In this document: piece by piece, positions 32,724-41,737 of the stretch | Layout: each line of letters begins with the position of its first letter | How positions within the stretch are numbered: position 1 is the first letter of the stretch | Assembly: GCF_004354985.1 (NCBI RefSeq) | Contig: NZ_SMSK01000004.1 | Location: 62,001-126,000 of the forward strand | From: Segetibacter sp. 3557_3 | Lineage (GTDB): Bacteria > Bacteroidota > Bacteroidia > Chitinophagales > Chitinophagaceae | Length of the DNA: 64,000 nucleotides | Reading direction: 5' to 3' | The notes under the pieces: model-generated | What the model saw: the letters and a program-made list of their open reading frames with translations, nothing else | What the model was told of the DNA's origin: nothing | The model's database searches: none | Made by a program: the position numbers and the translations under genes

Positions 32724-34004
32724 ATGAAATATTTACGGGTTTTATATGTACAGGTAATCATTGGCATTATTGCCGGGGTTATTGTTGGCTGGCTATATCC
32801 GGCTTTTGCACCTACGGCAAAATTGATCAGTGATACCTTCCTTAACATGATCCGGATGGTAATTGCTCCGGTTATATTTTTCACCATTGTATCGGGTGTT
32901 GCAGGCGCCGGCGATATGAAAAAAGTCGGGAGGGTGGGGCTGAAAGCGCTGATCTATTTCGAGGTGGTTACCACACTCGCGCTGGTTATTGGCCTTGTTA
33001 CGGCAAACCTCGTAAAACCCGGAGCAGGGGTTCCTTTTACCGGCACCCCAAATAATCAGGTTGATCGTATAGGGGCGGAGGCGAAAGGATTAAATTGGGG
33101 AGAGTTTTTTTCACATATTGTTCCTTCAAATATCGTAGACGCATTTGCAAAGGGAGACATCCTGCAGGTACTCTTTTTTAGTATCCTGTTTGCAATAGGT
33201 TTAAAGATGTTGGGCCAGGCGGGAGAGAGCTTGCTGCTGTCATTTGATAAGATCAATAAGGTACTTTTTAACGTGCTAAAAATTATCATGAAGCTTAGCC
33301 CGCTTGGTGCATTCGGGGGCATGGCTTATACCATTGGCAAGTTCGGCTTTGCAACCCTTGCCGTGTTGGGCAAGCTCCTGATTACGTTTTATCTTACCGG
33401 TTTCCTGTTCATATTTGTGGTTTTGAATCTGCTTTGCAGGTATTTCGGGATCAGCTTATGGAAGTTACTGGGCTATGTTAAGGAGGAAATCCTGATTGTA
33501 CTTGGAGCCAGCAGCAGTGAGGCGGTACTGCCTTCGGTAATGCAGAAGCTTACCGCCGCCGGTTGTGAGAAAGAAGTGGTAGGGCTGGTGATTCCAACCG
33601 GTTATAGCTTTAATCTTGATGGAACAACCATTTACCTGAGCATGAGTATTATATTTCTTGCGCAGGTATTTCATATCGACTTGTCAGTAGCTCAGCAATT
33701 AACCATAATCGGCATACTATTACTCACCAGCAAAGGTGCAGCGGGTGTTGCGGGAAGTGGCTTTATTGTGCTTGCGTCCACCCTTACGGCCCTTGATGTT
33801 ATTCCCCTCGAAGGGCTTGCCTTGTTAATCGGGGTCGACCGCTTTATGAGCGAAGGACGGGCGATCATCAACTTCATTGGAAACACCATAGCAACAGTCA
33901 TCATTGCGAAAAGTGAAAACGAAATCGACATGGTTAAGTATAAACTTGTGGTAGAAAAGAAAAGGCTGCAACCAATTGTAGATCCTGTAATCACCGACGC
34001 TTAA
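32724..34004 (+). CDS. dctA: Dicarboxylate/amino acid:cation symporter (DAACS family)
   Basis: A 426-residue integral membrane carrier with the eight-helix, two-hairpin DAACS fold. Family signatures are FLNMIRMVIAPVIFFTIVSG, ILIVLGASSSEAVLPSVMQK (the serine-rich hairpin), GYSFNLDGTTIYLSMSIIFL and LLLTSKGAAGVAGSGFIVLA. Members take up C4-dicarboxylates or glutamate/aspartate with protons or sodium. The neighbouring malate dehydrogenase gene, convergent, is consistent with C4-acid metabolism but does not prove the substrate. The symbol dctA is by family; a glutamate carrier (gltP) is possible. Confidence 0.9.
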   Translation: MKYLRVLYVQVIIGIIAGVIVGWLYPAFAPTAKLISDTFLNMIRMVIAPVIFFTIVSGVAGAGDMKKVGRVGLKALIYFEVVTTLALVIGLVTANLVKPGAGVPFTGTPNNQVDRIGAEAKGLNWGEFFSHIVPSNIVDAFAKGDILQVLFFSILFAIGLKMLGQAGESLLLSFDKINKVLFNVLKIIMKLSPLGAFGGMAYTIGKFGFATLAVLGKLLITFYLTGFLFIFVVLNLLCRYFGISLWKLLGYVKEEILIVLGASSSEAVLPSVMQKLTAAGCEKEVVGLVIPTGYSFNLDGTTIYLSMSIIFLAQVFHIDLSVAQQLTIIGILLLTSKGAAGVAGSGFIVLASTLTALDVIPLEGLALLIGVDRFMSEGRAIINFIGNTIATVIIAKSENEIDMVKYKLVVEKKRLQPIVDPVITDA

Positions 34005-34149
34005 TTTGTCTGACCTATAAATTCAGTCCTGATGTTTGCCGCCAATGCCGCTTTGCTGAAACAAGTTGTTCGGTACAAGAGCGCATCCCGCTATATCGTG
34101 TTGGGGGTACGGCGCAACGATCTTGATTAAAGGACCAACAGTTTGGAGC

Positions 34150-34179
34150 AAAAAAAAAGCCTCAACAAGGGTCAAGGCT
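34150..34179 (-). terminator. Rho-independent terminator of mdh
   Basis: On the minus strand AGCCTTGAC and GTTGAGGCT pair over 9 positions (two G-T pairs) and are followed by nine T. It begins 22 bases after the mdh stop codon. Confidence 0.9.
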
Positions 34180-34201
34180 TTGTACAGTGCGATAATAATT
34201 T

Positions 34202-35131
34202 TTATAGTGTTTTAAGAACATCGTTCATACTCCTTACTGCATCGGCGCTTTTGCTAAAGGCAGCCTGTTCTTCTTCGTTAAGTTTAAAATCAACAATTTT
34301 TTCCCAGCCAGTCTTACCTATCACGACCGGTACACCAAGGCAAATATCACTTTGCCCGTATTCGCCATTCAAACCTACGCTACAGGTAAATAATCTTTTT
34401 TCGTCGCGCACAATCGATTCTACGAGAGCAGCTACGGCAGCACCTGGAGCATACCATGCACTTGTGCCAAGCATCTTCGTAAGCGTTGCGCCACCTACCA
34501 TCGTATCCGAAACGATCTTTTGTTGCTGTTCGGGACTTAGAAAATGGGTAACAGGAATGCTGTTCCATGTAGCAAGCCTGATCAAAGGGATCATCGTTGT
34601 ATCGCCGTGACCACCAACCACAACTGCATTAAGGTCGTTGGGGCTGCATTGGAGGGCTGCGCTCAGGTAACACTTGAAGCGCGCACTGTCGAGGATTCCG
34701 CCCATACCGATGATACGTTCTTTTGGTAAACCGGTACTTTGAAGCGTCAGGTAAGTCATGGTATCCATAGGATTACTTACCACTACAACGATCGCATCGG
34801 GTGAATGCTTAAGCAGGTTTTCAGCAACCCCACTTACGATACCGGCATTTGTTCCAATCAATTCCTCACGGGTCATACCAGGTTTGCGTGGCAACCCTGA
34901 AGTAATCACCACCACATCACTACCAGCCGTTTTACTATAGTCATTAGTGCTGCCGGAAACACGGGTGTCGAAACCAAGCAAAGCAGCAGTCTGAGTAATA
35001 TCGAGTGCCTTACCTTCTGCAAAACCTTCCCTGATGTCGAGTAAAACCAGTTCTTCCGCGAGTTCCTTCCGGGCAATGTTGTCGGCAGAGGTTGCGCCAA
35101 CCGCCCCGGCGCCTACTACTGTAATTTTCAT
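34202..35131 (-). CDS. mdh: Malate dehydrogenase
   Basis: A 309-residue NAD-dependent dehydrogenase of the LDH-like MDH group. It shows the dinucleotide-binding GAGAVGATSADNIA, VVITSGLPRKPGMTREELI with the substrate-binding arginines, VSNPMDTMTYL, and the catalytic histidine in VVGGHGDTTMIPL. It interconverts malate and oxaloacetate in the TCA cycle. Length is normal. A TACCTTTG promoter element lies about 40 bases before the ATG, and a terminator follows the gene, so it is transcribed alone. Confidence 0.97.
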   Translation of the reverse strand: MKITVVGAGAVGATSADNIARKELAEELVLLDIREGFAEGKALDITQTAALLGFDTRVSGSTNDYSKTAGSDVVVITSGLPRKPGMTREELIGTNAGIVSGVAENLLKHSPDAIVVVVSNPMDTMTYLTLQSTGLPKERIIGMGGILDSARFKCYLSAALQCSPNDLNAVVVGGHGDTTMIPLIRLATWNSIPVTHFLSPEQQQKIVSDTMVGGATLTKMLGTSAWYAPGAAVAALVESIVRDEKRLFTCSVGLNGEYGQSDICLGVPVVIGKTGWEKIVDFKLNEEEQAAFSKSADAVRSMNDVLKTL

Positions 35132-35171
35132 TGTAATTTAGTTATGGTTTATGTGAAAGAATTTTTCGACG

Positions 35172-35179
35172 CAAAGGTA
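35172..35179 (-). promoter_or_regulatory. Promoter -7 element of mdh
   Basis: TACCTTTG on the minus strand, followed by CGTCG, matches the Bacteroidota TAnnTTTG -7 consensus. It is 41 bases upstream of the mdh ATG. A clear -33 TTG was not seen. Confidence 0.65.
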
Positions 35180-35253
35180 GGGGTGTTCAGTGATGAGTTA
35201 AGCGTTATGCATTTGGGCTTTATCCATTAACCGGAAGTTCAAGCCCGTTACAA

Positions 35254-35286
35254 CAAAAAGCTGCCGGAACCCCCGGCAGCTTTTTG
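35254..35286. terminator. Bidirectional terminator
   Basis: GCTGCCGG and CCGGCAGC form a perfect 8-bp stem with a 5-base loop, with A5 on one side and T5 on the other. It can end the sugar dehydrogenase transcript on the minus strand and stop read-through from the plus strand. Confidence 0.9.
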
Positions 35287-35344
35287 TTGTATGTTGGTCT
35301 GGTCTCTCTGAATATCTTGTGCTCAGGTATTCAAAAATCAACGC

Positions 35345-37012
35345 TTAGTAAATGGTTTTCAATTGAACAGATGCTTTGCCCAAATCAATCTTTACCATGA
35401 TCACCCCTCTCGAAACCTGCGACAAGTTTATATTCATTGTCCCGGTTCTGGAGGTATTTACCTGGCGGCTGATCAACTTGCCTGCGGCATCAAAAACACT
35501 AACACTCCTGGCTTCAGCCGGTAAGCTGATTACCAGCTGGTCGCCGATAATGGTTGCCTTAGGATTGTTCCTGTCACCTGAAGCCTTCAGGTAAACAATT
35601 GGGGAATACATGCTTTGCCCCGCCGGAGTACTGGTCTTTAACCGGTAAAAAGCAGCTTCGTTACCGGCAAGTACCTGGCGATAGGAGTTTGATACCGGTG
35701 AGCCGGATGCGGTTTGGCTGTAAACCTCTTTAAAAGGCGAAGCAGGAGTTGTTTGTTTTTCCAGGGAGTACACTGTCCCTTTTTCTTCGCCCGCAACTGC
35801 CCATTTCAGCTCATGGGAGGCATTGATGATGCTGCCTGCAAATGAAAGTAACTTAACTGGCAAGGCACCGGATGCGATCACTTTGAACAGTGTTCCGCTC
35901 TGCAGGGAAACGGCGTATAAAGCACTGTCTTCGCTTTCGCCATAGCTGGAGATATTGGTAGCCCATCCGGTCTGCAGCGTGGCGTTCCAACCGCCTGTTG
36001 CCGACCTATTGATGAGCCATCCGTTGTTGCTAACATAATCTGAAGTAATATAGTAGCCCTGCAGCGAGGGAAACTCGGTTCCCCGGTAAACATAGCCGCC
36101 AGTAATTGACCTACCCCCAGTAGCGTTGTCGCGCTGATATTCAAAAATTGGAAACACATTGTTCGGCTGCCCACTACAATCCGGATTAAACACCAGTGTG
36201 CCTTCAAAGCATCGCCATCCATAATTCTTATTCAGGATGTTTGCAGCAGGTACGTAATTTACCTCTTCACGGGCATTTTGGCCAACATCCGCGATCCATA
36301 GATCACCAGTCCGCCTGTCGAAACTCCAGCGCCATGGATTTCGTAGCCCAAGCGCAACTATTTCGTCGCGTATAGCAGGGTCATTTAAAAAAGGATTCGT
36401 TGGAGGTATGGAGTAGTACGGCGGATTTGGATTATTCACATCAATCCGGATAAACTTTCCATGAAGGCTGTCGCCATTTTGTGCCCGGTGCAGCGGATCC
36501 CCGGCACCGCCACCATCACCTGTACCGAAATATAGGTAGCCATCACGTCCAAAATTCAATTTAGCACCGTTGTGATTTGCAAACGGCTTAAATATCGTGA
36601 GCAGTACCACCCCAGATGTTGAGTCGGCGGTGTTCAGATCGCGGCGTGAAAAACGCGCAAGCGTAACATTGCCCGCCAGATTATTGTACCACACAAAGAA
36701 GTAACCGTTCGTAGCATAATTGGGATGAAAAGCCACGCTAAGTAACCCTTGTTCACTTCCGGTTGACCTCACCATGGAAGAGATGCTAAGGAAAGGTGTG
36801 GGTAGAAATGCCGTTCCATTCCAGATCCTGATGGTACCCGGTTTCTCCACGACAAACAACCTCCCTGATCCATCACCAGCATTAACAACATCTACAGGCG
36901 ATGTTAAGCCACTTGCAATGGTTTGAAAAGAGATTACCGGTTGAGCAATGGAAGGAGGAAGACATGAAATAATTAATACCAGGAAAAGACTGAGCCGTAG
37001 AAATTTTTTCAT
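35345..37012 (-). CDS. PQQ-type sugar dehydrogenase-like secreted protein with T9SS domain
   Basis: A 555-residue exported protein (signal ending PPSIAQ). Residues 25-390 form a six-bladed propeller of the soluble glucose dehydrogenase/HHIP type: LTSPVDVVNAGDGSGRLFVV, GLLSVAFHPNY, NHNGAKLNFGRDGYLYFGTG, GLRNPWRWSFDRRTGDLWIA. Members oxidise sugars with PQQ and calcium; the histidine of NHNG matches the catalytic position. A linker and a C-terminal T9SS sorting domain (about 480-555, GDQLVISLPAEARSVSVFD) follow, so it is secreted or surface-bound. ATG 37012 starts the signal peptide. PQQ biosynthesis genes are not seen. Confidence 0.9.
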   Translation of the reverse strand: MKKFLRLSLFLVLIISCLPPSIAQPVISFQTIASGLTSPVDVVNAGDGSGRLFVVEKPGTIRIWNGTAFLPTPFLSISSMVRSTGSEQGLLSVAFHPNYATNGYFFVWYNNLAGNVTLARFSRRDLNTADSTSGVVLLTIFKPFANHNGAKLNFGRDGYLYFGTGDGGGAGDPLHRAQNGDSLHGKFIRIDVNNPNPPYYSIPPTNPFLNDPAIRDEIVALGLRNPWRWSFDRRTGDLWIADVGQNAREEVNYVPAANILNKNYGWRCFEGTLVFNPDCSGQPNNVFPIFEYQRDNATGGRSITGGYVYRGTEFPSLQGYYITSDYVSNNGWLINRSATGGWNATLQTGWATNISSYGESEDSALYAVSLQSGTLFKVIASGALPVKLLSFAGSIINASHELKWAVAGEEKGTVYSLEKQTTPASPFKEVYSQTASGSPVSNSYRQVLAGNEAAFYRLKTSTPAGQSMYSPIVYLKASGDRNNPKATIIGDQLVISLPAEARSVSVFDAAGKLISRQVNTSRTGTMNINLSQVSRGVIMVKIDLGKASVQLKTIY

Positions 37013-37095
37013 AGCTGAATGTTTAAACGTCAATTTAAACATTTAGGCTAAATAAGTCATAACAACACTCCCTATATATTATTGCCGCGCTTGGG

Positions 37096-37590
37096 TTAAC
37101 GTGCCAAACTGTAAAGTTCAGGCATATTGCCACCCTTTTCGTAAGCCCTGATCAGGTTGCCCTTTTTGTCGTACACCGCACTAAATGGGGTTGTCTCTAC
37201 TTTATAGAAGTTGGTGATAAAGCGGGTGGGGTCGGTGCCCACTTTTATATTGGAGAACTTAGCTAATGAATAATATCGCGCAAACTGTTTCATGTCGTCA
37301 AATGGCCGGCTGGTGATCAGAACGATTTGCATCTTTCTCAGCTTGTCGATGTTCTTAAGTATCTCTTCAGTTTCCATCTGGCAATGGCCACAATCCGGGC
37401 TGAAGTAGATGATCCAGGTAGGTTGTTTTGTATTCAGGTTTGCTTTTGAATACCACGAGCTGTCGGGCAGTAAAATTCTGAAAGGCGGGATAATAGGTAC
37501 CTGTTTATACGGTGGAAGGCTGTCTTGTGCCTGGGAGAAAGCAGAAGCCGTAAAAATCAACAGCAACAACACCAGCGTAAATTTTTTCAT
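37096..37590 (-). CDS. Exported thioredoxin-like protein (TlpA/redoxin type)
   Basis: A 164-residue protein with a signal peptide (FTLVLLLLIFTASAFSQ) and a thioredoxin fold. The redox motif is SPDCGHCQMETEE, a CGHC active site preceded by Asp. The cis-proline is in VETTPFSAVYDKKG. It should reduce disulfides or act as a peroxidase in the periplasm, but the partner is unknown. The gene lies 83 bases before the sugar dehydrogenase on the same strand. ATG 37590 was chosen for the signal peptide. Confidence 0.9.
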   Translation of the reverse strand: MKKFTLVLLLLIFTASAFSQAQDSLPPYKQVPIIPPFRILLPDSSWYSKANLNTKQPTWIIYFSPDCGHCQMETEEILKNIDKLRKMQIVLITSRPFDDMKQFARYYSLAKFSNIKVGTDPTRFITNFYKVETTPFSAVYDKKGNLIRAYEKGGNMPELYSLAR

Positions 37591-37653
37591 GTTGCTTAAC
37601 CAGCACAAATGATGCCATGCCAACTGCCTTATAAGCGTTTCATGATCAATCCC

Positions 37654-37661
37654 TATTTTTG
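37654..37661 (+). promoter_or_regulatory. Promoter -7 element of the comA-aroE pair
   Basis: TATTTTTG followed by CGCTCTC fits TAnnTTTG and lies 32 bases before the phosphosulfolactate synthase start. The same TTTGCGCTC ending is found before fusA and rpsJ. Confidence 0.6.
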
Positions 37662-37693
37662 CGCTCTCTAATATTATCCCTTAACTGCAGTAC

Positions 37694-38464
37694 ATGAATT
37701 TTAACCTCTCTCAAATACCCGATCGGAACCAAAAACCCCGCGAACATGGTATCACCATGGTCATGGATAAGGGCTTAAGTTTGAATGAAGCTGAAAATTT
37801 GATAAGCGTCGGAAATCCTCACATCGATATTGTTAAGCTCGGATTTGGGACGGCTTACGTTACCCCTAACCTGCGCCAGAAAATTGAATTGTACCAGGCT
37901 GCCGGCATCCCGGTATACTTTGGCGGAACCTTGTTCGAAGCCTTTTTGATCCGGAACCAGTTCGAAGATTATATCACCATGATGAGGGATTATAAAATAG
38001 AACACGTGGAAGTTAGTGATGGCTCCATTAACATACCTCATGCGGAGAAATGTGGCTATATTGAAAAACTGACCAGCTTCGGAACCGTACTGAGTGAGGT
38101 GGGAAGCAAAGATGCCGCTCACATTATTCCACCCTACAAATGGATCGAATTGATGAAGGCAGAGCTCGAAGCCGGTTCAACTTATGTGATTGCCGAAGCC
38201 CGCGAAGCGGGAAACGTCGGTATCTATCGTGGCTCGGGAGAGGTTAGAGAAGGACTTGTACAAGAGATACTAACCCAGATACCCGAACAAAAGATTATCT
38301 GGGAGGCTCCACAAAAAGCGCAGCAATTGTACTTTCTTGAGCTCATCGGTTGTAACGTAAACCTCGGAAATATTGCACCAACAGAAGTGATCCCGCTCGA
38401 AGCAATGCGCATCGGCCTTCGTGGAGATACGTTTGATTTATACCTCGATAAAACCAACGCTTAA
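37694..38464 (+). CDS. comA: Phosphosulfolactate synthase (ComA)
   Basis: A 256-residue TIM-barrel enzyme of the ComA family: REHGITMVMDKGLSLNEAEN, HIDIVKLGFGTAYVTPNLRQ, YFGGTLFEAF, HVEVSDGSINIP, and YVIAEAREAGNVGIYRGSGE. It joins sulfite to phosphoenolpyruvate to give phosphosulfolactate, the first step to coenzyme M in archaea and to sulfolactate or cysteate in bacteria. In gliding Bacteroidota cysteate is the precursor of capnine-type sulfonolipids, so that route is a possible use. Its stop codon overlaps the aroE start by one base. ComB and ComC homologues are not in the window. Confidence 0.92.
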   Translation: MNFNLSQIPDRNQKPREHGITMVMDKGLSLNEAENLISVGNPHIDIVKLGFGTAYVTPNLRQKIELYQAAGIPVYFGGTLFEAFLIRNQFEDYITMMRDYKIEHVEVSDGSINIPHAEKCGYIEKLTSFGTVLSEVGSKDAAHIIPPYKWIELMKAELEAGSTYVIAEAREAGNVGIYRGSGEVREGLVQEILTQIPEQKIIWEAPQKAQQLYFLELIGCNVNLGNIAPTEVIPLEAMRIGLRGDTFDLYLDKTNA

Positions 38465-39210
38465 TGCGCCAGTTTGGACTCATCGGCTATCCGCTGACCA
38501 GTTCGTTTTCCAAACGATACTTTGCTGAAAAGTTCGAACGGGAACAGATTACCGGGTGTGCATACGATAATTACCCGCTTGCAAACATCAACGAATTTCC
38601 CGCCCTGCTTGAACATACCCGGGATCTTCATGGGCTGAATGTTACCATTCCTTACAAAGTGCAGGTTATGCCATACCTGCACGAAGTGACCGCCGCGGTA
38701 CAACAGATGAATGCCTGTAATTGTATCCGGATCGTTGATGGCAGGCTCTACGGACACAATACCGATGTAACCGGTTTTGAACAATCCTTTCTTCCCCTCC
38801 GAAAACATTACCACCAAAGCGCATTGGTACTTGGCACCGGTGGTGCAGCAGCTGCGGTTGAATACGTACTTCAGAAACTGCAAATCCCCTATTTGTTGGT
38901 AACAAGAAGTACCGCCGGTAAGTCAAACAGTATCCCGTACGATTCGCTGAACGAACGACTGATGAAAAATCATCTGGTGATCATCAATACCACTCCCCTC
39001 GGAATGGCGCCTGATGTAGATAGCGCTCCGCCCATTCCCTATGAATACCTGACTCCGGAGCATTACCTGTACGACCTGGTGTATAACCCGGCCGAAACCT
39101 TGTTTCTAAAAAGAGGAGTCGAGCGCGGAGCGACCACTAAAAATGGCGCCGACATGCTGGTCATCCAAGCAGAGGAAAGCTGGAAGATCTGGAACGACAA
39201 AACGATATAA
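38464..39210 (+). CDS. aroE: Shikimate dehydrogenase
   Basis: A 248-residue AroE. It shows the shikimate-binding FGLIGYPLTSSFSKRYF, NVTIPYK with the catalytic lysine, GHNTDVTGFE, and the NADP fold ALVLGTGGAAAAVEYVLQKL. It reduces 3-dehydroshikimate in aromatic amino acid synthesis. It is slightly shorter than the E. coli enzyme (272). Its ATG overlaps the preceding gene's stop codon (TAATG), which points to coupled translation with phosphosulfolactate synthase; no pathway link between the two is obvious. Confidence 0.95.
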   Translation: MRQFGLIGYPLTSSFSKRYFAEKFEREQITGCAYDNYPLANINEFPALLEHTRDLHGLNVTIPYKVQVMPYLHEVTAAVQQMNACNCIRIVDGRLYGHNTDVTGFEQSFLPLRKHYHQSALVLGTGGAAAAVEYVLQKLQIPYLLVTRSTAGKSNSIPYDSLNERLMKNHLVIINTTPLGMAPDVDSAPPIPYEYLTPEHYLYDLVYNPAETLFLKRGVERGATTKNGADMLVIQAEESWKIWNDKTI

Positions 39211-39673
39211 ATCCTACCTGGTAATCTATTTGGGAACAGAGTTGGGTAACACAGATTGAGCATCGTTGCGTCGCATTACGTTCATCGGCATCTTTTCAAT
39301 TTGGCTTTTCAGCTAGTGGGTCTTATTACAAGATTTGCATCCTACATATGATGCGCGAACTCGCTTCCACGAAGTAGTCGGTCACCCTTATTCAACAGGT
39401 TTTTTCCAGGCAAAAGTTAGCGCTACGCCATTAAACCACCCATGTGCAAAACACATCGTGTTGAGCAATCCCTGTTTTTGAGTTCCCCTTTGCCGCCCAC
39501 TAAATTCAGGAAGCAATGCCTGTTAGAAAAGCATCGGTTTATTGCAAGTCACAGCACGTGCTTTCAACTGATGCGTAAGCGAAATAGCAGGTCAGTGTAA
39601 TCGTCTATAACTGTTAAATAGCCGGCTTTAGGATAGGCCTGTTCAAATGAAATTGCCTGGCTCGCCTAAGGTG
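39211..39673. repeat. Intergenic region with the CATCGTTGCGTCGCAT repeat
   Basis: At 39235-39292 ACACAGATTGAGCATCGTTG is followed by CGTCGCATTACGTTCATCGG. Nearly the same sequence is at 61990-62045, between rpsQ and rplN. The rest of the region (about 380 bases) shows no gene or RNA. Confidence 0.65.
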
Positions 39674-40108
39674 TTATCTGTTGTTTAGCTTAAGTACAGC
39701 AGCTTCCGGTAATTTCATCAGTTTCTTGCTTGCATAATCATAACACAACATTCCTGTTTTTGCCTTTGCAGCAGACACCAGGCCGCCGTCCTTATCCAGC
39801 TCCAGCAGGTAGTGCAGGTCGAAGCCGAACTTGTCGAACCCTGTTGCAGCAACGGATATGCGAATACGATCAGCGTAATGAAGCTCATGTTTAAACTCGA
39901 TGGCTACGTCAGCCATTATCAGGCCTGCTCCTTCAAAGCTTAACTCTTCGTACCCATGGTGTGCCAGGAACTGCTGCCGGGCTTCGTGAATAAGCGCTAA
40001 AAAGGTATCATTGCCAACGTGTCCGCCATAATTAAGGTCTGTTATCCGGATTGTCAATGCTGTAGTATAGCTGAACTCGTCGGCTAAATTTAACTTGATG
40101 CGTTCCAT
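39674..40108 (-). CDS. Acyl-CoA thioesterase (4HBT hotdog fold)
   Basis: A 144-residue hotdog-fold protein of the 4-hydroxybenzoyl-CoA thioesterase type. TTALTIRITDLNYGGHVGND with the Asp-Tyr-Gly-Gly-His-Val pattern replaces the usual catalytic Asp region, followed by the long helix LALIHEARQQFLAHHGY. These enzymes release fatty acids from CoA or ACP. The substrate chain length is unknown. It is a single gene on the minus strand. Confidence 0.9.
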   Translation of the reverse strand: MERIKLNLADEFSYTTALTIRITDLNYGGHVGNDTFLALIHEARQQFLAHHGYEELSFEGAGLIMADVAIEFKHELHYADRIRISVAATGFDKFGFDLHYLLELDKDGGLVSAAKAKTGMLCYDYASKKLMKLPEAAVLKLNNR

Positions 40109-40193
40109 AAGGATTGTTAGTCATGGCAAGATACAGCAGCGCAGTTTAACCTGGCTGCCATACCTAAATAGTACGCACAAGCTGGCATAAATC

Positions 40194-40406
40194 TCAGCGA
40201 TGCCCGGTTGAACGATTGATATGCTGATCTTGTTGATCCAGTGCACTCGCAATCCTGTCCCACACATGAGCAGGAGGAGTAACTGCTTTACGTTTCCGGT
40301 TGACGGCAGGCATTAACCCCTTAAACGCAAATGAAGCGGGATTTTCGGTTGAGTAGCTGGCGCGTTTTTGCGCAGAGATGGTAGTGGGTAGTTGGATTGT
40401 TTTCAT
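40194..40406 (-). CDS. Small protein of unknown function
   Basis: A 70-residue basic protein, TISAQKRASYSTENPASFAF at the start and PPAHVWDRIASALDQQDQ near the end. I do not recognise a domain; the last motif resembles short amphipathic helices seen at the start of anti-sigma-like proteins of this group. It follows rdgB on the same strand at 130 bases. Coding status is moderate. Confidence 0.5.
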   Translation of the reverse strand: MKTIQLPTTISAQKRASYSTENPASFAFKGLMPAVNRKRKAVTPPAHVWDRIASALDQQDQHINRSTGHR

Positions 40407-40535
40407 GAATTATTGTATTGGGTGTCTTTATTATATAGAGTATTAGCGTGTAATTGTCTCAGATACAGAAGACCAGTACAATAACAGATGTTAGCAGGTA
40501 AAGAAAGGTTGCAGTATTTTCTAAAAAAGAGAAAA

Positions 40536-41120
40536 TTATTTCCCAGCAAGGGATAAGAAGGAGAGAAGTTGCCGCATTGCTTTCTTGCGGTGACTAAAAC
40601 GGTTTTTCTCGTCAAGCGTCATTTCTGCAAATGTTGCGCTGGCGCCATCCGGAATAAAAACCGGGTCATAACCAAAACCCGCGTCCCCACTGGGTTTCAA
40701 GGTGATAGTTCCGTTGCAGACACCTTCAAACTGATGCTCTTTGCCGTCGAAGATTAGGGAGATGATGGTTCGAAAACGGGCTTTGCGGTTGTTAGTATCC
40801 GCCAGTTCGGCTAACAGCTTATTAACATTGTCGGTTGAACTGCTATGTTCGCCGGCATACCTTGCGCTTTTTACACCGGGCACCCCGTTTAAAGCTTCAA
40901 CTTCGAGACCGGTATCTTCGCTAAAGCAATTGGAGCCGGTGAGCCGGTATATCGTTCCCGACTTTTCTGCGGCATTTTTTTCGAGTGTGTCGTGGGGTTC
41001 GGGTATATCGATATGAATGCCTGCATCCTTGAGTGAGATGATGTGGTACTCCCGCCCAACTATTGCCCTTACTTCTTCAACCTTGTTTGGATTATTTGTA
41101 GCAAAAACAATGGTACGCAT
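40536..41120 (-). CDS. rdgB: Non-canonical purine NTP pyrophosphatase (RdgB/HAM1)
   Basis: A 194-residue Ham1-family enzyme with the N-terminal FATNNPNKVEEVRAIV, the catalytic SEDTGLEVEALNGVPGVKSA and ARYAGEHSS, GDAGFGYDPVFIPDG and FSHRKKAMRQL. It hydrolyses dITP, ITP and XTP to monophosphates, keeping deaminated purines out of DNA and RNA. It starts 9 bases after the stop of the gene upstream, so the two form an operon. Confidence 0.97.
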   Translation of the reverse strand: MRTIVFATNNPNKVEEVRAIVGREYHIISLKDAGIHIDIPEPHDTLEKNAAEKSGTIYRLTGSNCFSEDTGLEVEALNGVPGVKSARYAGEHSSSTDNVNKLLAELADTNNRKARFRTIISLIFDGKEHQFEGVCNGTITLKPSGDAGFGYDPVFIPDGASATFAEMTLDEKNRFSHRKKAMRQLLSFLSLAGK

Positions 41121-41129
41121 CAGGCTTGT

Positions 41130-41672
41130 TTAGGAAAGATTAAAAGCTTTCTGCAGCGTTACCCACAACTTTGTTTTCAGCAACCTGCTGTCGGCCGAGG
41201 CTGCAATCATAAGCTTAAGCGCAGGAGAAGTGAAGTAGCTGCAGCCGTCGAAGTTTTGAACCTGGAAATGGGGAATGGTAAACGGAAGTTTTACAGCCGC
41301 CGGGTCAACATCGAACATTAAAACGTGTTTTGGTGAAAGTTGCCCGCATAACGCGGCGGCGCTTATTTCCTGGTTTGCTACGTTTATTACAGCAATGTCG
41401 CTCAGGTTTAACTGGCAGGCCTTGAGAATTTTTGTAAGAAAGTCCAGTTCGCTGTCGTTGATGAAAGGGGACTGGCTATCCTTCAACAAAACAACCACTT
41501 GCTTGTTATTCTGTCCGAGAAAACGGATTTTACCGGCTTCTTTTGTTGTCGGGGGCATGGAAACGACCGAGGAGACAGCTACAGAGGCAACGTTCCCGGG
41601 AATGTCGACGAGCACGTTTTTATACAGGTCTGCAATAAGAAAGGGGGGTAAAATAATTCGTTCTCCGGCCAT
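41130..41672 (-). CDS. Conserved protein of unknown function upstream of rdgB
   Basis: A 180-residue cytoplasmic protein, mixed alpha/beta. Patterns are IRFLGQNNKQVVVLL, LDFLTKILKACQLNLSDIAV, LMFDVDPAAVKLPF and, at the end, LLKTKLWVTLQKAF. I do not recognise the family with confidence, though similar proteins occur next to rdgB-like genes in Bacteroidota. It is the first gene of a likely two-gene operon and diverges from ilvE across a short region that holds a minus-strand TACTTTTG promoter element. Confidence 0.8.
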   Translation of the reverse strand: MAGERIILPPFLIADLYKNVLVDIPGNVASVAVSSVVSMPPTTKEAGKIRFLGQNNKQVVVLLKDSQSPFINDSELDFLTKILKACQLNLSDIAVINVANQEISAAALCGQLSPKHVLMFDVDPAAVKLPFTIPHFQVQNFDGCSYFTSPALKLMIAASADSRLLKTKLWVTLQKAFNLS

Positions 41673-41724
41673 ACAATGATGATTTCCCGCCTGTCAAGGG
41701 CATTTTTTGTTTCTTTGCAAAAAA

Positions 41725-41732
41725 CAAAAGTA
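41725..41732 (-). promoter_or_regulatory. Promoter -7 element of the rdgB operon
   Basis: TACTTTTG on the minus strand fits TAnnTTTG and lies 52 bases before the first gene of the rdgB operon. It overlaps the region just upstream of the divergent ilvE start, so the two promoters may interfere. Confidence 0.5.
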
Positions 41733-41737
41733 CTAAT

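Noticed and set aside
40403-40615. A 70-codon open frame overlapping the 3' end of rdgB
   Set aside because: It lies on the same strand but in another frame, runs over the rdgB coding end and shows no domain.
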